Source of the DNA: Stomoxys calcitrans
Taxonomy: Eukaryota > Arthropoda > Insecta > Diptera > Muscidae
Direction of reading: 5' to 3'
DNA: 64,000 nucleotides
Assembly: GCF_963082655.1 (NCBI RefSeq)
Contig: NC_081552.1
Location: 5,208,648 to 5,272,647 of the forward strand
Made by a program: the position numbers and the translations under genes. The first letter of the stretch is position 1. The number at the start of each line of letters is the position of its first letter. This document shows positions 48,786 through 59,744 of this stretch, one piece after another. A model generated the notes under the pieces. The model was not told where the DNA came from. It did not search any database and saw nothing but the letters and a program-made list of their open reading frames with translations.

Positions 48786-50467
48786 CCTGATCGACCTAGA
48801 GCCACCCAAAACTGGGCTATATTCACATCTTCATTTCCTTCCCCGACCGAAAAAAAAAGCTGTCAAAACATCCTGGAAAGTAATACCAAAGTGGTTAATG
48901 AAAATATCCTTGTTCTTAGTACTATTTGGTAAGTTCCTTACGGAAGTGGATAGATTTCTGAAATCTCATGCTCAAAATACGACAAGACTTCATAATTTTA
49001 TAAATAGGGTGACCACATGGTCTTTCGAAAGTCTAACACTAAAACGAAAGTACTACTAAAGAAGGGGTAGCGAAGTGGGCCGGGATAAATGCTAGTATTT
49101 ACAGTCATGTAATTCCCGGTAACTGGTAAATATACATATATAACAATCACAAAACGAGATCTTAGTCAGAATGAAGCATCCTTAAAAGAAAATACCAAGA
49201 TAGAATACATGAGCCATCAAGCCACCACTTGCCATAAAACTTCAGGTCTGTCGCATACCTTTCCAGTGAAAAAAAAACCTGGAGTGTACTAAGTCAGCGC
49301 TCTCTGTTGCCACACCGGTCATGGCACATGCAAAAATAATTGACTGCTCAACCTTAATCTTCTACCTTGAACCCAACTGATAAATGGGACAACTACACTC
49401 GTCGGTTAAATTCGTTGTGCAAAACAATGGGCAAACTGCAACTCCTATGGCTGCTTGCCAGACGGTATAAAAGTGAAGCAAAAAGTCGGTAATTTTTGAT
49501 AATCTCATTCAATCAAAGTATTTCCACTACTAAAAACTGTAAAAAAGTATTCCATACAATATAGAAATGAAAATCTCTATAACACATTCGGCCGTTGGCA
49601 ACGCAACCGAAGTTCGGTGGCCATCCATAGTCGACCCATATCCCTCATGTGCACTCCACCATTCATTGGGATGGCAAATGACACATACACCTACACAGAC
49701 TTTCTGCGAAATCTTGCCAAGCAATTCCCGACATAAGTGGGCTGAATTCATACCCAGAAACACTATCAACACAAAAACAAACACCCAGAAGATAGTGATC
49801 AAAAACACCCAATCCAAATGGTAATATATAAGGGTAAGACAAACGTAATATCATAACCCCCAATCTATTCGCAATGGCCTCACTAACACTATAATTAACC
49901 TTTTTCCTTGTCCCGTTTGCCCGCTGCGGCCATAGTCGTTTCCCCTCCTGTCCTCTTCTATCATTACTGCTTGCGTGTTATGCTCTCTCAACGTGGGGAA
50001 TTCCCACACCCTGAGATCTCGCAAGCCGGGCTCAAGTCTATTCGGTAATTCACTGATTCAGTTTGCTTCGCTAATCGGTTGACATCTGAACAGTACCCTG
50101 TGGCCTAAAGTAACCTCCGTAGGTCAAAGCACCATTTACGGGTCCGGGTTGCACCACCGATGCTGGTAATGTCTCAAGACTCCATGTGCAGTCGCGTCCA
50201 ACTCTACGGCCACAAGCAGTCTGAATCCAGTGAGTTTACTTCCATCTCATCTCCGTTAATGTAATATAGAAGCCCATTATCGAATATCACAAATATCTCA
50301 CAAAATATGGTAACTTTCTCGCAATGTCTGAACCTATCTCCGCATTGGCAAACGTCGTATCCTCACAAGACATTTAATAACAATCACTTTCACACATATA
50401 GGACGAAAACTTCCACTAAACCTATATTGCACTTCGGGATCGTTATCACAGTCTTATTGCACTTATC
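47814..50467 (-). other. ORF-less region between pol and 3' LTR
   Basis: 2,654 bp inside the retrotransposon with no frame over 120 codons. It contains a run of about 29 T at 48,756-48,785 and CCACACACACACAGCC simple sequence. Some related elements have an envelope-like third ORF in this position. I see no protein signature for one here, so either it was lost or this is a long untranslated region. A segment near 49,510-49,640 resembles 29,275-29,385. Confidence 0.7.
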
Positions 50468-53400
50468 TTAAATCTTTATGTCTTTGGCGTGATGGCAACC
50501 CAAAGGTCTGCCCTGTAGGGTCTCTAGCTCATACATATTATTGCCCACTGGCTTCCTTATTCGGCATCTAAGAAATTTCTTGGAAAATTTCGCATTTATG
50601 TTATTCCTGAAATCGGACAAGGCATGGTTGCGGCGATATACCTCTTGCCCTGGAGTAAACTTCACGACTCGTGCCTTTTTGTTATACCTCTTCGCACTTG
50701 TTTCGTAGGCCTTATGCATATTTTCTCTTATAGACTCTCTCAGGAGAGACAGCTTATCTCCTTTCTGCAACTGCACAATCTGGTGGTCGGCTAGGGACTG
50801 TAATTTCCGGGCAAGTTTATAGTCTGACCCACTGGTGAACATATTAAAGCCGAAGAGAGCAAAAAACGGGTTCACACCTGTAGCGGAATGGACTGCCGTT
50901 CGAAGGGCACATTCAATTTCCGAGAGGTATAAATCCCAATCTCGGTGGTCCTTCTCAACATAAGTCCTAATAGCGGCCAAAACTGACTGATTAACCCGTT
51001 CAGCCGCATTAGATTGAGGTGAGTACACCGCGGTCTTTATATGGTTTATCTTGTAAGCTGCGATCATCTCCTCGAATGCCTTGGCTGTAAACTGCTTCCC
51101 ATTATCACTATGAAGAGTTTCAGGTACGCCAAATTTGTGGAAGATCTCGTGGACCATGAACTGAATCACATTCTGAGTCGTGGCCTCCTTCATGGCACAG
51201 AGAAATGTGAATTTGGTGAAATGGTCTACGACTATGAAAATATATGCGTTTCCCTTCTTTGATCTTGGGTACTTCCCCAGAAAATCTATATATAGTTTCT
51301 GGAAAGGTCTTTCCGTCACCACTTCGTTTCCGATTTCGGGATGTAGAATTTGATTTGTTGGTTTCGTCTCTTTACATGTTTGGCAGTTTCGTATGTACTG
51401 GCGAACTTGACTTGCCATTTTAGGCCAATAATATAATGTTCTCAACCTACTTAAGGTCTTGGCTATGCCTCCATGCCCTGAAGTTAAGTTATCATGCGCC
51501 TTTTCTATAAGTACATAGGTAATATCGTCGGGTATCCACAGCTTCCATTCAAATTCTCCGACGCCGTCATCATTGCTCTTAATCCGTTTATAAATTTTCT
51601 GGCCATCTACCTTCAGATCGGGGAGTCTTTCCAAGTTGTTTGCAATTGTTTCCCGGATTTCCTTATATCCCTCGCTTTCAAAGGCATTAGTTTCGAAGTC
51701 AAGGCAGTCTTCGACATCCACCTCTTCTATTTCCAACTTGCCGTTTATTGGCATCCTTGAAAGAGTGTCGGCAACTACATTGTCCGCGCCCTTTCGATGC
51801 TCGATTGAAAAATCATAGGCTTGCAGCTGCAAGGACCACCTAGCCAATCTCCCACTTAAATCTTTAAGTGACATTAGCCACTTCAGGCTGGCGTGGTCGG
51901 TGATGACAGTGAATTTCATTAACTCAACATAGGGACGGAATCTTTTAACCGCTAAAACTGCCGCGAGACACTCTTTTTCTGTCACTGAATAATTCTTTTG
52001 ACAGGAATTAAGCTTTTGTGAATAGAAGGCGATCGGATTTTCTTCTCCGTTCTCATTCCTTTGAAACAATACTGCTCCGATGCCGCTGTCAGAGGCATCG
52101 CATTGAATGAAAAATTCCTTCCCAAAATCGGGATGTTTCAGCACGGGAGCCGAGATCAACGCCCGTTTCAGTGTTTCGAATGCCTCTACCGATCTTGGAG
52201 TCAATGAGAATTTCTGACCCTTCTTCAGCGTATCCGTCAGCGCGGCTGATATAGATGCGAAATCTTTGATGAATCGTCTATACCAGCCGGCTGTACCCAG
52301 AAAACTGCGCACTTCTCTGGGCGATCTGGGTAGGCGTATATCTTGTATAGCTTTGACCTTTTCCGGGTCTGTCTTCAACATTCCCCCACCTATTATGAAT
52401 CCTAGATACTTTAACTCTCGAAAGCAAAATCGAGATTTCTTTAGCCCTATGGTGAGATTAGCTTTTTGTAGACAATCTGCCACGTCCCCCAGTATGCGTA
52501 TATGAGTGTTGAAATCATCGGCTATAATCAATAAGTCATCGAGGTATATAAAAACGTTGGACTTGAGACGAGCGGGTATGACTTGGTCCATTAATCGGCA
52601 AAGGCGTTGAGCCGCGTTGCATAATCCGAACGGCATTACCCTAAATTGATAAAGTGGTCGACCTGGTACGGTGAAGGCAGTATATGGCTTGGCCTCTTCT
52701 TCTAACTCAATTTGCCAAAATGCGTACTTCAGGTCGACGCTACTTATAAAATAGGTTTGATCTATCCTGCTTAGAATGCCGTCAATGTTCTGCAAAGGAT
52801 ATGCGTCCTTGATCGTGAGTGCGTTAAGCTTACGGGCGTCCAGACAGAACCTGTTTTTCCCGGGTTTCCGGACTACAGTCGTTCTATTGCTCCACGGCCC
52901 GTCGCTTTCCTCTATTACTTTCAACGCAAGCATGTTGTCTATCTCTTTGTAGACAATTTCCTGGACCGCCGGCGACAAAGGATAATGCTTGTCCTTAACT
53001 GGAGTTGCACCTTCTATCAATTTGATTGCATGTTTTTCCAGTGTGGTACACCCCAGTCCGTTCTCCTCGAAGGTCGGAAACTTTCGCACGACCTCTTCTA
53101 GTTTTTTCTGCTGCTCTGAGGACAGCTCATGCATATCTGTGTTCTCTTGGCTCGACTGCCCACGAATCTTGCTCTGCAGTTCTATACTGATTTCCTCTAG
53201 GCCAAAAATTTCTGGAGCTAATTCAAAAGCTCTCCAGAAATCTACCCCCAGGTACAATGGCTGTTCTAGATCTGGACACAAGTATAGACAGATTTCTCTC
53301 TCGTCTCCTTTGTATTTCATATTAACGAAAACTTTCCCCAGAATCCGGTGGGGTTGTCCAGACGCCGTTCTTATGTTTGAGTAATAACTCGTTAATTTCA

Positions 53401-53881
53401 TTCCTAAGTCTTGGACTAACTCCCGGCATCCATAACCTAATAGGCTTACTGAGGCTCCAGAATCTAGTAGCCCCCTTATCTCTCTATTTCCTATGGCCAC
53501 AATGGCGTAGGGTCTTGGGTCCGATTTACTAACGAATCTGGATAGGGCCTCACAGATCGATCTTTTAACCTTTTTATTTTCCTTTTGGCGTTCTCTTAGT
53601 TTTATGATTCTCTTACTTAATTTCTTCCGATTTTCTACAATTTCATCATTTTCTTTTACTATCGACATGGGGCTTTCCCAAGTCTCATTTCCAAAAATCC
53701 TGTTTCTCACGACTTCGTAGTTGCGTCGTCTTACTTCTAGTGGTAGATAGTGGCGGGCCGACTGATATCCGGGTGCGCCGCACTCTATTTCGCTTGGGGT
53801 ATTGCGGGCTGTTCCACGGAACGTTGGTTCCCCGCTGCAATCAGGTTCTTCTTCGCGTTTCCCGCCCGGCAATTCGCGCAT
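50468..53881 (-). CDS. pol: Retrotransposon Pol polyprotein (PR-RT-RH-IN)
   Basis: 1,137 residues, open throughout, in the -1 frame to gag with a 97-base overlap. The ATG at 53,881 is probably not used; Pol should come from frameshifting. Domains: aspartic protease with LLDSGAS at about 138-144; reverse transcriptase with FIYLDDLL (YLDD at 446-449); RNase H with D595, E637 and D662; integrase zinc region H796, H803, C833, C836; integrase core D866, D926, E961 (the last two 35 apart). The carboxyl end YELETLQGRPLGCHHAKDIK is like the GPY/F-type module of Gypsy integrases. All key residues are present, so the copy may be active. Confidence 0.93.
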   Translation of the reverse strand: MRELPGGKREEEPDCSGEPTFRGTARNTPSEIECGAPGYQSARHYLPLEVRRRNYEVVRNRIFGNETWESPMSIVKENDEIVENRKKLSKRIIKLRERQKENKKVKRSICEALSRFVSKSDPRPYAIVAIGNREIRGLLDSGASVSLLGYGCRELVQDLGMKLTSYYSNIRTASGQPHRILGKVFVNMKYKGDEREICLYLCPDLEQPLYLGVDFWRAFELAPEIFGLEEISIELQSKIRGQSSQENTDMHELSSEQQKKLEEVVRKFPTFEENGLGCTTLEKHAIKLIEGATPVKDKHYPLSPAVQEIVYKEIDNMLALKVIEESDGPWSNRTTVVRKPGKNRFCLDARKLNALTIKDAYPLQNIDGILSRIDQTYFISSVDLKYAFWQIELEEEAKPYTAFTVPGRPLYQFRVMPFGLCNAAQRLCRLMDQVIPARLKSNVFIYLDDLLIIADDFNTHIRILGDVADCLQKANLTIGLKKSRFCFRELKYLGFIIGGGMLKTDPEKVKAIQDIRLPRSPREVRSFLGTAGWYRRFIKDFASISAALTDTLKKGQKFSLTPRSVEAFETLKRALISAPVLKHPDFGKEFFIQCDASDSGIGAVLFQRNENGEENPIAFYSQKLNSCQKNYSVTEKECLAAVLAVKRFRPYVELMKFTVITDHASLKWLMSLKDLSGRLARWSLQLQAYDFSIEHRKGADNVVADTLSRMPINGKLEIEEVDVEDCLDFETNAFESEGYKEIRETIANNLERLPDLKVDGQKIYKRIKSNDDGVGEFEWKLWIPDDITYVLIEKAHDNLTSGHGGIAKTLSRLRTLYYWPKMASQVRQYIRNCQTCKETKPTNQILHPEIGNEVVTERPFQKLYIDFLGKYPRSKKGNAYIFIVVDHFTKFTFLCAMKEATTQNVIQFMVHEIFHKFGVPETLHSDNGKQFTAKAFEEMIAAYKINHIKTAVYSPQSNAAERVNQSVLAAIRTYVEKDHRDWDLYLSEIECALRTAVHSATGVNPFFALFGFNMFTSGSDYKLARKLQSLADHQIVQLQKGDKLSLLRESIRENMHKAYETSAKRYNKKARVVKFTPGQEVYRRNHALSDFRNNINAKFSKKFLRCRIRKPVGNNMYELETLQGRPLGCHHAKDIKI

Positions 53882-55272
53882 TTTGGACTTATGGTGTTCG
53901 GTTTACCGCATCTAAAGCAGAAGAGGTTGCGTTGTGTTGCCGGGCAATCCCTAAACGTGTGGCCTGGGGTTTGACAGTTCCAGCAGACTATTGCAGAGCC
54001 TACGGCTGCGACTTCCTCGATCATCTCCTGTGGATTTTGCTCCTCGTAGTGGTCGTTAACTTCCAAAACCTCGCTAACTCGCACTTGTCTATTTATTGGC
54101 TGAGGGACAAAACCATGGTCCTTTTTAAAGAAGGTCTTCTCAATTTCTAAGCACTCTATTCGAAGCTGTTCTAAAGAAGACACCGGCATCGAATATACGA
54201 TGCTAGAAAGAGATTTCCTTAAATTCCTTTTTGCCAGTCCAATCATCTCGTATTCCGATACGGGTCGTTCCAGTTTAGATCGCATCAGGTTTATATCATG
54301 GAAAAATGCGTCTATACTCTCCCCTGGCATTTGTTTTCTCTCTAAAATATCTCGCATTTCCTCGAAGCAAGAACGCCTAGTTCTGTACCTTTCAGTTAGG
54401 GCGTGCCTCAATGATGGCCAGTCGGTAACTGCATTGTTCCGCTGCTGTAACCAGAACCAGTCTAGAGCTGGTCCTGATAAGAGAATATGCACCTCATCCA
54501 TAATTTCCTCCCATGCCAGCTTGTAATGCTTTTGGAAATACTCTAGTCTGTAGATAAAATCGTCCACTGACATTCCATTAGGGTTGCCTGTAAAGTTCAA
54601 GCCAAAACGCTCCACCTTGATGCCCCTGTTAGGCCCCGTTTGACAGATGTTCGGTACCACATGATTTTGTGCACTACCAGGCGCGCTATCACTTTGATAG
54701 TTCGGGGGCGAAGGCAGTTGACGACCCGGGCACTTTCCCGATGCATCCCTCCCATTAGCCTCATGAAGCCCTATGTTTGCTCTTACAGTGGTCAAATTGT
54801 TGACCGCATCCCCAAGTTTGCCTATAGCCGCATTAACCTTTTCCATCTCTCTACTTATGCCCTCTTGTACCAGGCCTCTCAAATCGTGCTGTGAGTCTTT
54901 CACAGTTTCAATCACCATCCCGCGAATCATCTGAGCTATATCCTCCGAATGGCCCCCCATAGCTGCCGCTCCCTGAGGATTTCCAGCAACGTCCATAGGA
55001 ACAACACCTGCTGACCTGCCTGCGGGTTGAAATGGAATATTAATACTATGCGACATATCTATTATTGACGGGTCTACGTCCTGTGGGCCAGGCATCCTCC
55101 CGCCGTCAATACCTTTCACGTATTTGGGTTCTTTCTGAAGTGATACCCTACTCCTATCGAATGCCAAAAGTCGATTTCTTTTGCTTATTCTTTTCCCCTC
55201 TGTGTATTCACTCATCAGCAGGAAATACAGCTTTTGGGAACGAAAGTATTGCTCTATAAAAGAATCGGTCAA
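53785..55272 (-). CDS. gag: Retrotransposon Gag polyprotein
   Basis: 495 residues from MTDSFIEQYFRSQ. The middle (about 225-390) has the capsid-type pattern FGLNFTGNPNGMSVDDFIYR, then LLSGPALDWFWLQQ and ALTERYRTRRSCFEEM, as in Gypsy/ARC-like Gag. Near the carboxyl end is one CCHC zinc knuckle (CWNCQTPGHTFRDC). A second knuckle-like unit (CFRCGKPNTISPKC) has Thr where His is expected. Gag would form the particle and bind the RNA. The start is the first ATG of the open frame, 1,155 bases after the 5' LTR. Confidence 0.9.
   Translation of the reverse strand: MTDSFIEQYFRSQKLYFLLMSEYTEGKRISKRNRLLAFDRSRVSLQKEPKYVKGIDGGRMPGPQDVDPSIIDMSHSINIPFQPAGRSAGVVPMDVAGNPQGAAAMGGHSEDIAQMIRGMVIETVKDSQHDLRGLVQEGISREMEKVNAAIGKLGDAVNNLTTVRANIGLHEANGRDASGKCPGRQLPSPPNYQSDSAPGSAQNHVVPNICQTGPNRGIKVERFGLNFTGNPNGMSVDDFIYRLEYFQKHYKLAWEEIMDEVHILLSGPALDWFWLQQRNNAVTDWPSLRHALTERYRTRRSCFEEMRDILERKQMPGESIDAFFHDINLMRSKLERPVSEYEMIGLAKRNLRKSLSSIVYSMPVSSLEQLRIECLEIEKTFFKKDHGFVPQPINRQVRVSEVLEVNDHYEEQNPQEMIEEVAAVGSAIVCWNCQTPGHTFRDCPATQRNLFCFRCGKPNTISPKCANCRAGNAKKNLIAAGNQRSVEQPAIPQAK
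53857..53863 (-). promoter_or_regulatory. GGGAAAC slippery site for -1 frameshift
   Basis: Within the gag-pol overlap the minus strand reads GGGAAAC, and gag codons fall as G GGA AAC. This is the exact X XXY YYZ phase needed for -1 slippage. After slippage the frame becomes GGG AAA CGC and continues through pol. GC-rich sequence follows, but I did not model a pseudoknot. Confidence 0.8.
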
Positions 55273-55655
55273 GTAAAAAAAATTGAGAAAAAAAAATCAC
55301 TCAATTATTCTCTAAACATAAATATAATGAAAACACAAAAAATGAAATATTTACTAGTTGTCTTATACTAAAATAAAAAAAATATTATTAATATCAATGA
55401 TAAAGAACGGTGTTAGTACAAATATAAATATAAAAAAATGAATAAATACAAAAACATAAATATAAGAAAACAAATATAAAAAAAATAAATATAAAAAAAA
55501 TAAATTAAAAAAAAGTCTGTAAAAAAAAATAATAAATTAATAAATACAAAAACAAAAAAAAAATAAAAAAAATAAAGATATATATATATATATAAAATGT
55601 GATGGTTAATATAAGTAAAACACTAAAATAGAAAAATAAAACCAGCAAATAACTA

Positions 55656-55694
<39 letters not shown>

Positions 55695-56427
55695 ATTAAT
55701 ATAAAATATTCGAGGAGGTTTACTGAATGCATATTTTCAAGGTTGTGTGGTGGAATGGTCTTCTCTCTCTCTCTATGTTCCTTAAGTGCCCCAGATTGGG
55801 CCTAAAAGAGTGTGTTGATAGATTGGACGTTAATCACTAAAATTCAAATACAAACTATTGGAACTGTTACCGCGGCAGTCTTGCTCAATATCTTATTAAG
55901 CCAAAAGATCTCGCGATTGTAGGTAACTCGCAATCCACAACATATCTCGTATCAGAATTACGTCAGCTATTGCACTTTTCCCTACACTTAACATTCCGTC
56001 ACTATGGACACTGCAAAACAAAACTATGGACATACTACACAGGTCATACACAATACAAATCTTTGTTACAAAATAGACGAAACAAGCTATTGCACTGACC
56101 CTAGGTAATCTGGAGAGAATTATCCTAATTTACAACCTACCTATACCTAATATTGCACTCAATCCCAATTCAAATCCAAATTGTGGCAGCAATATCAGCA
56201 AGATAATTGAAAATGCGATAACCCTCTTGTATCTATTGAACCCTATAGGCTATTGTCAAGTGTCTCGTTGTTACTACACTTCATTATATCGCCGCCTATG
56301 CCATTGACCAGCCGCCATTGAAGTGAACACGTCACTAAAGTGCGCCATTTACTGACGCCATTGCTCGCGGCATTTTATCCTTCCATTCTCAATGGTTTGG
56401 GCGTTCATTTAAGTTTGGGCGCCATAC
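55273..56427 (-). other. 5' leader of the retrotransposon
   Basis: 1,155 bp between the 5' LTR and gag. It includes very A/T-rich homopolymer tracts (a run of about 33 T at 55,661-55,693 on the plus strand) and no coding frame. Packaging and dimerisation signals would be expected here, but none can be read directly. Confidence 0.7.
56407..56424 (-). promoter_or_regulatory. Primer binding site, Lys-tRNA type
   Basis: Three bases after the 5' LTR the minus strand reads TGGCGCCCAAACTTAA. The first ten bases fit the complement of a tRNA-Lys 3' end as used by several Gypsy-class elements and retroviruses. The rest matches less well, so the tRNA identity is tentative. Confidence 0.65.
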
Positions 56428-58854
56428 TGTTACGGCCCTGTTTGTTCGGCACTAAAGTGGCCGCCCGCAGCTCTCGGTTCACTCTCGGGGAGGATTCCAA
56501 CCCGCCAACTCTAGTCCAAGGGACGAACAATAATGTTTTCTGATCTCGACATATAAAACAAAAAAGAACGATCATAAACACACTTCACACACTCTTCTAC
56601 GGCAGGAGCTTGGTGTTCCGCTCCCACACTTCGCCCTCCCTACCATGGTCCTTAAATTCCTGTGACAGTAATGTTATAAGGACCCCAAAATCCACATAAT
56701 CACTTCACATACCTATCGCATTCAGTTTCCCCACTCACGAAAAAGTATTAGCACATCATTTTTGGTTTTAAAAACAATTATATAAACATATTCACATTTA
56801 TTATAATAGAAGAAAAGATAAAAATAAACGAGTTACATATATAATCCTTAACCTACAAATTTTCGTCTAATTTTCTCTAAAAATATCTGGACAAGACGCA
56901 AAAACTAAGTCACTAACACCAGATGAGGGGTAATAATTAGATGTGAGCCACTGACTCAGATTTGCTGCTTTTCTGCACACAATAACCTAGATCGATTATC
57001 CAGCCCTTTAATGGCTCGCAAATGGTTTCTAATAGACTACCTAAAAGAGCTCTCTTAACAGTCGTGGGAATCGTACGTTTTTCCGATCCAAACAGAACCA
57101 AAAATTTTACTTCTGAATCTAGGATATTTAGCAAAACTACACCCAAATCCTACACTCACAAAAAAAAATTAATAAAAGACCTGGTATTAATAACCCTTAC
57201 AATATATATATATTAACACAAAAAAGAAACCTCGTATACAAGACACGTTGATGGCACAAAACAACATACACAAAAAAAAAACTTAACCTAGTTATTTTTA
57301 TGAACTTCTGTTTTATCAATTATAATTAAAATTATTTTTCTTTTTCTTATAGTGTTGGCGCGATAACGTACCCAGTGGAGCCTGAGGGTAATTCTGGCAA
57401 CCCGATCCTAGGCGGTTATGCTCCAGCAAAGAGCTTATGATCACCAGCCTGGACAGTAAGTTACACTTATATCTTATTACCTCACAGGCAGCCTCATTAA
57501 TTTGGATTCTCTCACAAATAGGTTACTTCTTAAGGTGGACTTATCCAGATTTGACCAAGAATCGGATCCGGGGAGAAACAAAAAAAAACCACCCTGGCCT
57601 CCGCTCGTCTGAGCCTGTTGGAGCCCAGGAATAACCAGTATAGGTTTTGTTGGGACAATTAAAGGGTAATTCCCCAAAATAATAAATATAGACCGAACAC
57701 TGATTTATTTCTCCTTACTTCAATGGGGTCTTTATTCTCGTTAAAAAAAATGTCTTTGTCCGTAACACGTTTAACACGGTAACGCTTTTCTTTAAAAAAA
57801 AAAAATAACTTCAACTGTCTGCCTTCCTGGATCTGATTCGCGCACACTCAACACTTCAGCAAAAATGTTGGTCACTGCTGCGGTCGCAGCCTTTATAACC
57901 CATTGCGAGTGACGCTCTCACTCTTCCCCATCCTTTGCAATCTCTCCCTCCATCCATAAATTCCCATTTCTCCCATTTATTCGCAAATCATTACAGCAAC
58001 AACTATCGCCGCCATTCTGTCCAAAAACGCAGCGGTGGAAAATCTAGTAGGTCATGGTAACCCTAACTAGGTGGCATCTCCGCTGTACTAAAAACATCTG
58101 TCTCGAATTGGGTGGCAAGCCACACGCACAGCTGTCACAGACCACACTTCATTTCCGCCAATTGCCATCGAAAAAGAATACACACAATTGCCCAGTCGAG
58201 AAACTACATATCAAAAAATAATATCAAAATGTTCCTCTGGCACTAATATGGCAATTGTGTGTACAAAAACAAGAAACACAGCAATCAATCTGTCATTGGG
58301 TATAATCCCAGGCACAGATCTTAATACCCCATCAAAACTGGGTCAGGCCCCCTTCCTCGAAAAATCAGACGCCAGCCCACAAGGATAGGCTGGAGAGGGG
58401 ATGACGGCCAAGTTCCTAGCAAAGGGTCGCATGGAAACTGTGGCCAAAAAAAAAAACAACGGCAAAAAGTCGCCAGCTAGCACGCCTCCGCAATACATGC
58501 ATAAGAAAGCACGCAGTCCCCTTATGCGTGTGTGTGTGTCCAATGGCCGCAGGGCCAGGAATGCCATCGTCAGTCACAGACCTACACGGTCTGTATAGGT
58601 CTCCGCACATTCGACGACTTCTCAATAAGCATCACCCCCATTAGGCCCCCATGTCTCCCAATGCCCTGCCGCCCGACTTTCCACCTTATCGCCCATCAAT
58701 CCGGTCCAGCCCGTGCCGCATATAGAGCAATATAGCCCGGCCTACAACTGCCAACCGCCGGAATCATCTGTTCGCAGGGCCACGAGGCTCAAACGCTGTC
58801 CTCCGTTTCCCAGTTGATACGCCCATTAGGGTATCACCCACCGCCCACGCAACA
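56428..58854 (-). repeat. 5' LTR (2,427 bp)
   Basis: Direct repeat of 45,387-47,813, with identical termini and identical short frames throughout. By orientation of gag-pol it is the promoter-bearing LTR. I did not locate a TATA box or poly(A) signal inside it with confidence. Confidence 0.93.
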
Positions 58855-58858
58855 GTCT
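58855..58858. repeat. 4-bp target duplication, right copy
   Basis: GTCT directly after the LTR terminus AACA, matching 45,383-45,386. Confidence 0.8.
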
Positions 58859-59744
58859 AAAGCCGCATTGAAAGCCCAATTATTTCATTGACTTTAGGGT
58901 TTAATCTTCCACAGCAAGCTCGAGAGTTTCTTGTATGCGATGGGAAGGATACGTAATTCTCGTAGCGACATGTCGCTGCATCAGGATCAATATCGCACAA
59001 TTTTAATTGCGAATGTAATTAAATTCTGCGAAATGGGCCGAATCACCTCTGCTTCAATACTGTTGTCGTTGCTGTTGTTTGACTTTTGTTTGTGTTCTGA
59101 CAAAGAAAAGAGTCCGTCGGATTTTGCAAAAATTTAATAGACATTTTCGCTGTGAATGAAGGCAGTACTAGGCTTAACGGCGAAAATTGGTACTAAAAGC
59201 GCGTTTCTGGGCTCAAACGCTTAAATTGGGGGACCGCTTTAACCGAACTCGTCACGGTTGTTAAATGAAATGGGGTCAAGAATAAGTCTTTATGAACTCA
59301 AGATTTCTTATTGTGAGATCAGTATAAAGGTATAAGGCTGTAGAGTGATTTTATTAAATGGACGGAAAGGCGTATCTAGATCCTGTATGAATAACGACGA
59401 TCTAGTATTTGTAGCGTTGAAATTGTATATAATGTAATTTAATGTGTTCCAAACGGAATGGAAAAATGGCCAACTGTTCGGTGGTGGGTAAAAATACACA
59501 CAATTTTGCCTTGCACAACATTTGGTAGGTTTTGGTCGGGTTTGGTAGCATTTTTCTTAAATTTAGGTAGGAAATAATTTTCTTGAGTGGCAACACTGGT
59601 CGTGGGTTCGTTTTCGATTGTTACTACAGTGGTATCACTGCGAACAAAAATCGTTTACTACAAGACACAAACATTTTTTCTTAGCCAATTTTCACAAAAA
59701 AATTACCTATGCTGGATTCTTAAGATAGCTTTATTTTTGTGTAT
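58859..59744. other. Intergenic DNA, no gene seen
   Basis: Frames at 58,931-59,137 (plus) and 59,308-59,596 (minus) show no domain and overlap one another. No array or element end was recognised. Confidence 0.45.

Larger units (their letters stand above)
45387..58854 (-). mobile_element. Complete long-LTR Ty3/Gypsy-class retrotransposon
   Basis: The element is 13,468 bp and lies on the minus strand. Two direct repeats of 2,427 bp (45,387-47,813 and 56,428-58,854) begin TG and end CA. They are flanked by the 4-bp duplication GTCT (45,383-45,386 and 58,855-58,858). Internal order on the minus strand is primer binding site, 1.15-kb leader, gag, pol (protease, reverse transcriptase, RNase H, integrase), then 2.65 kb without an ORF. 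All paired frames read from the two LTRs are identical, which indicates a recent insertion. LTRs this long, with this pol order, recall Osvaldo and Ulysses of Drosophila. That placement is from memory and needs a tree. Confidence 0.92.

Noticed and set aside
47814..50467. Envelope gene of an errantivirus-like element
   Set aside because: No frame longer than about 120 codons, and no signal peptide, cleavage site or membrane anchor can be read.
53740..54150. 136-residue plus-strand frame and others at 52,989 and 54,200
   Set aside because: Shadows of the retrotransposon gag and pol.
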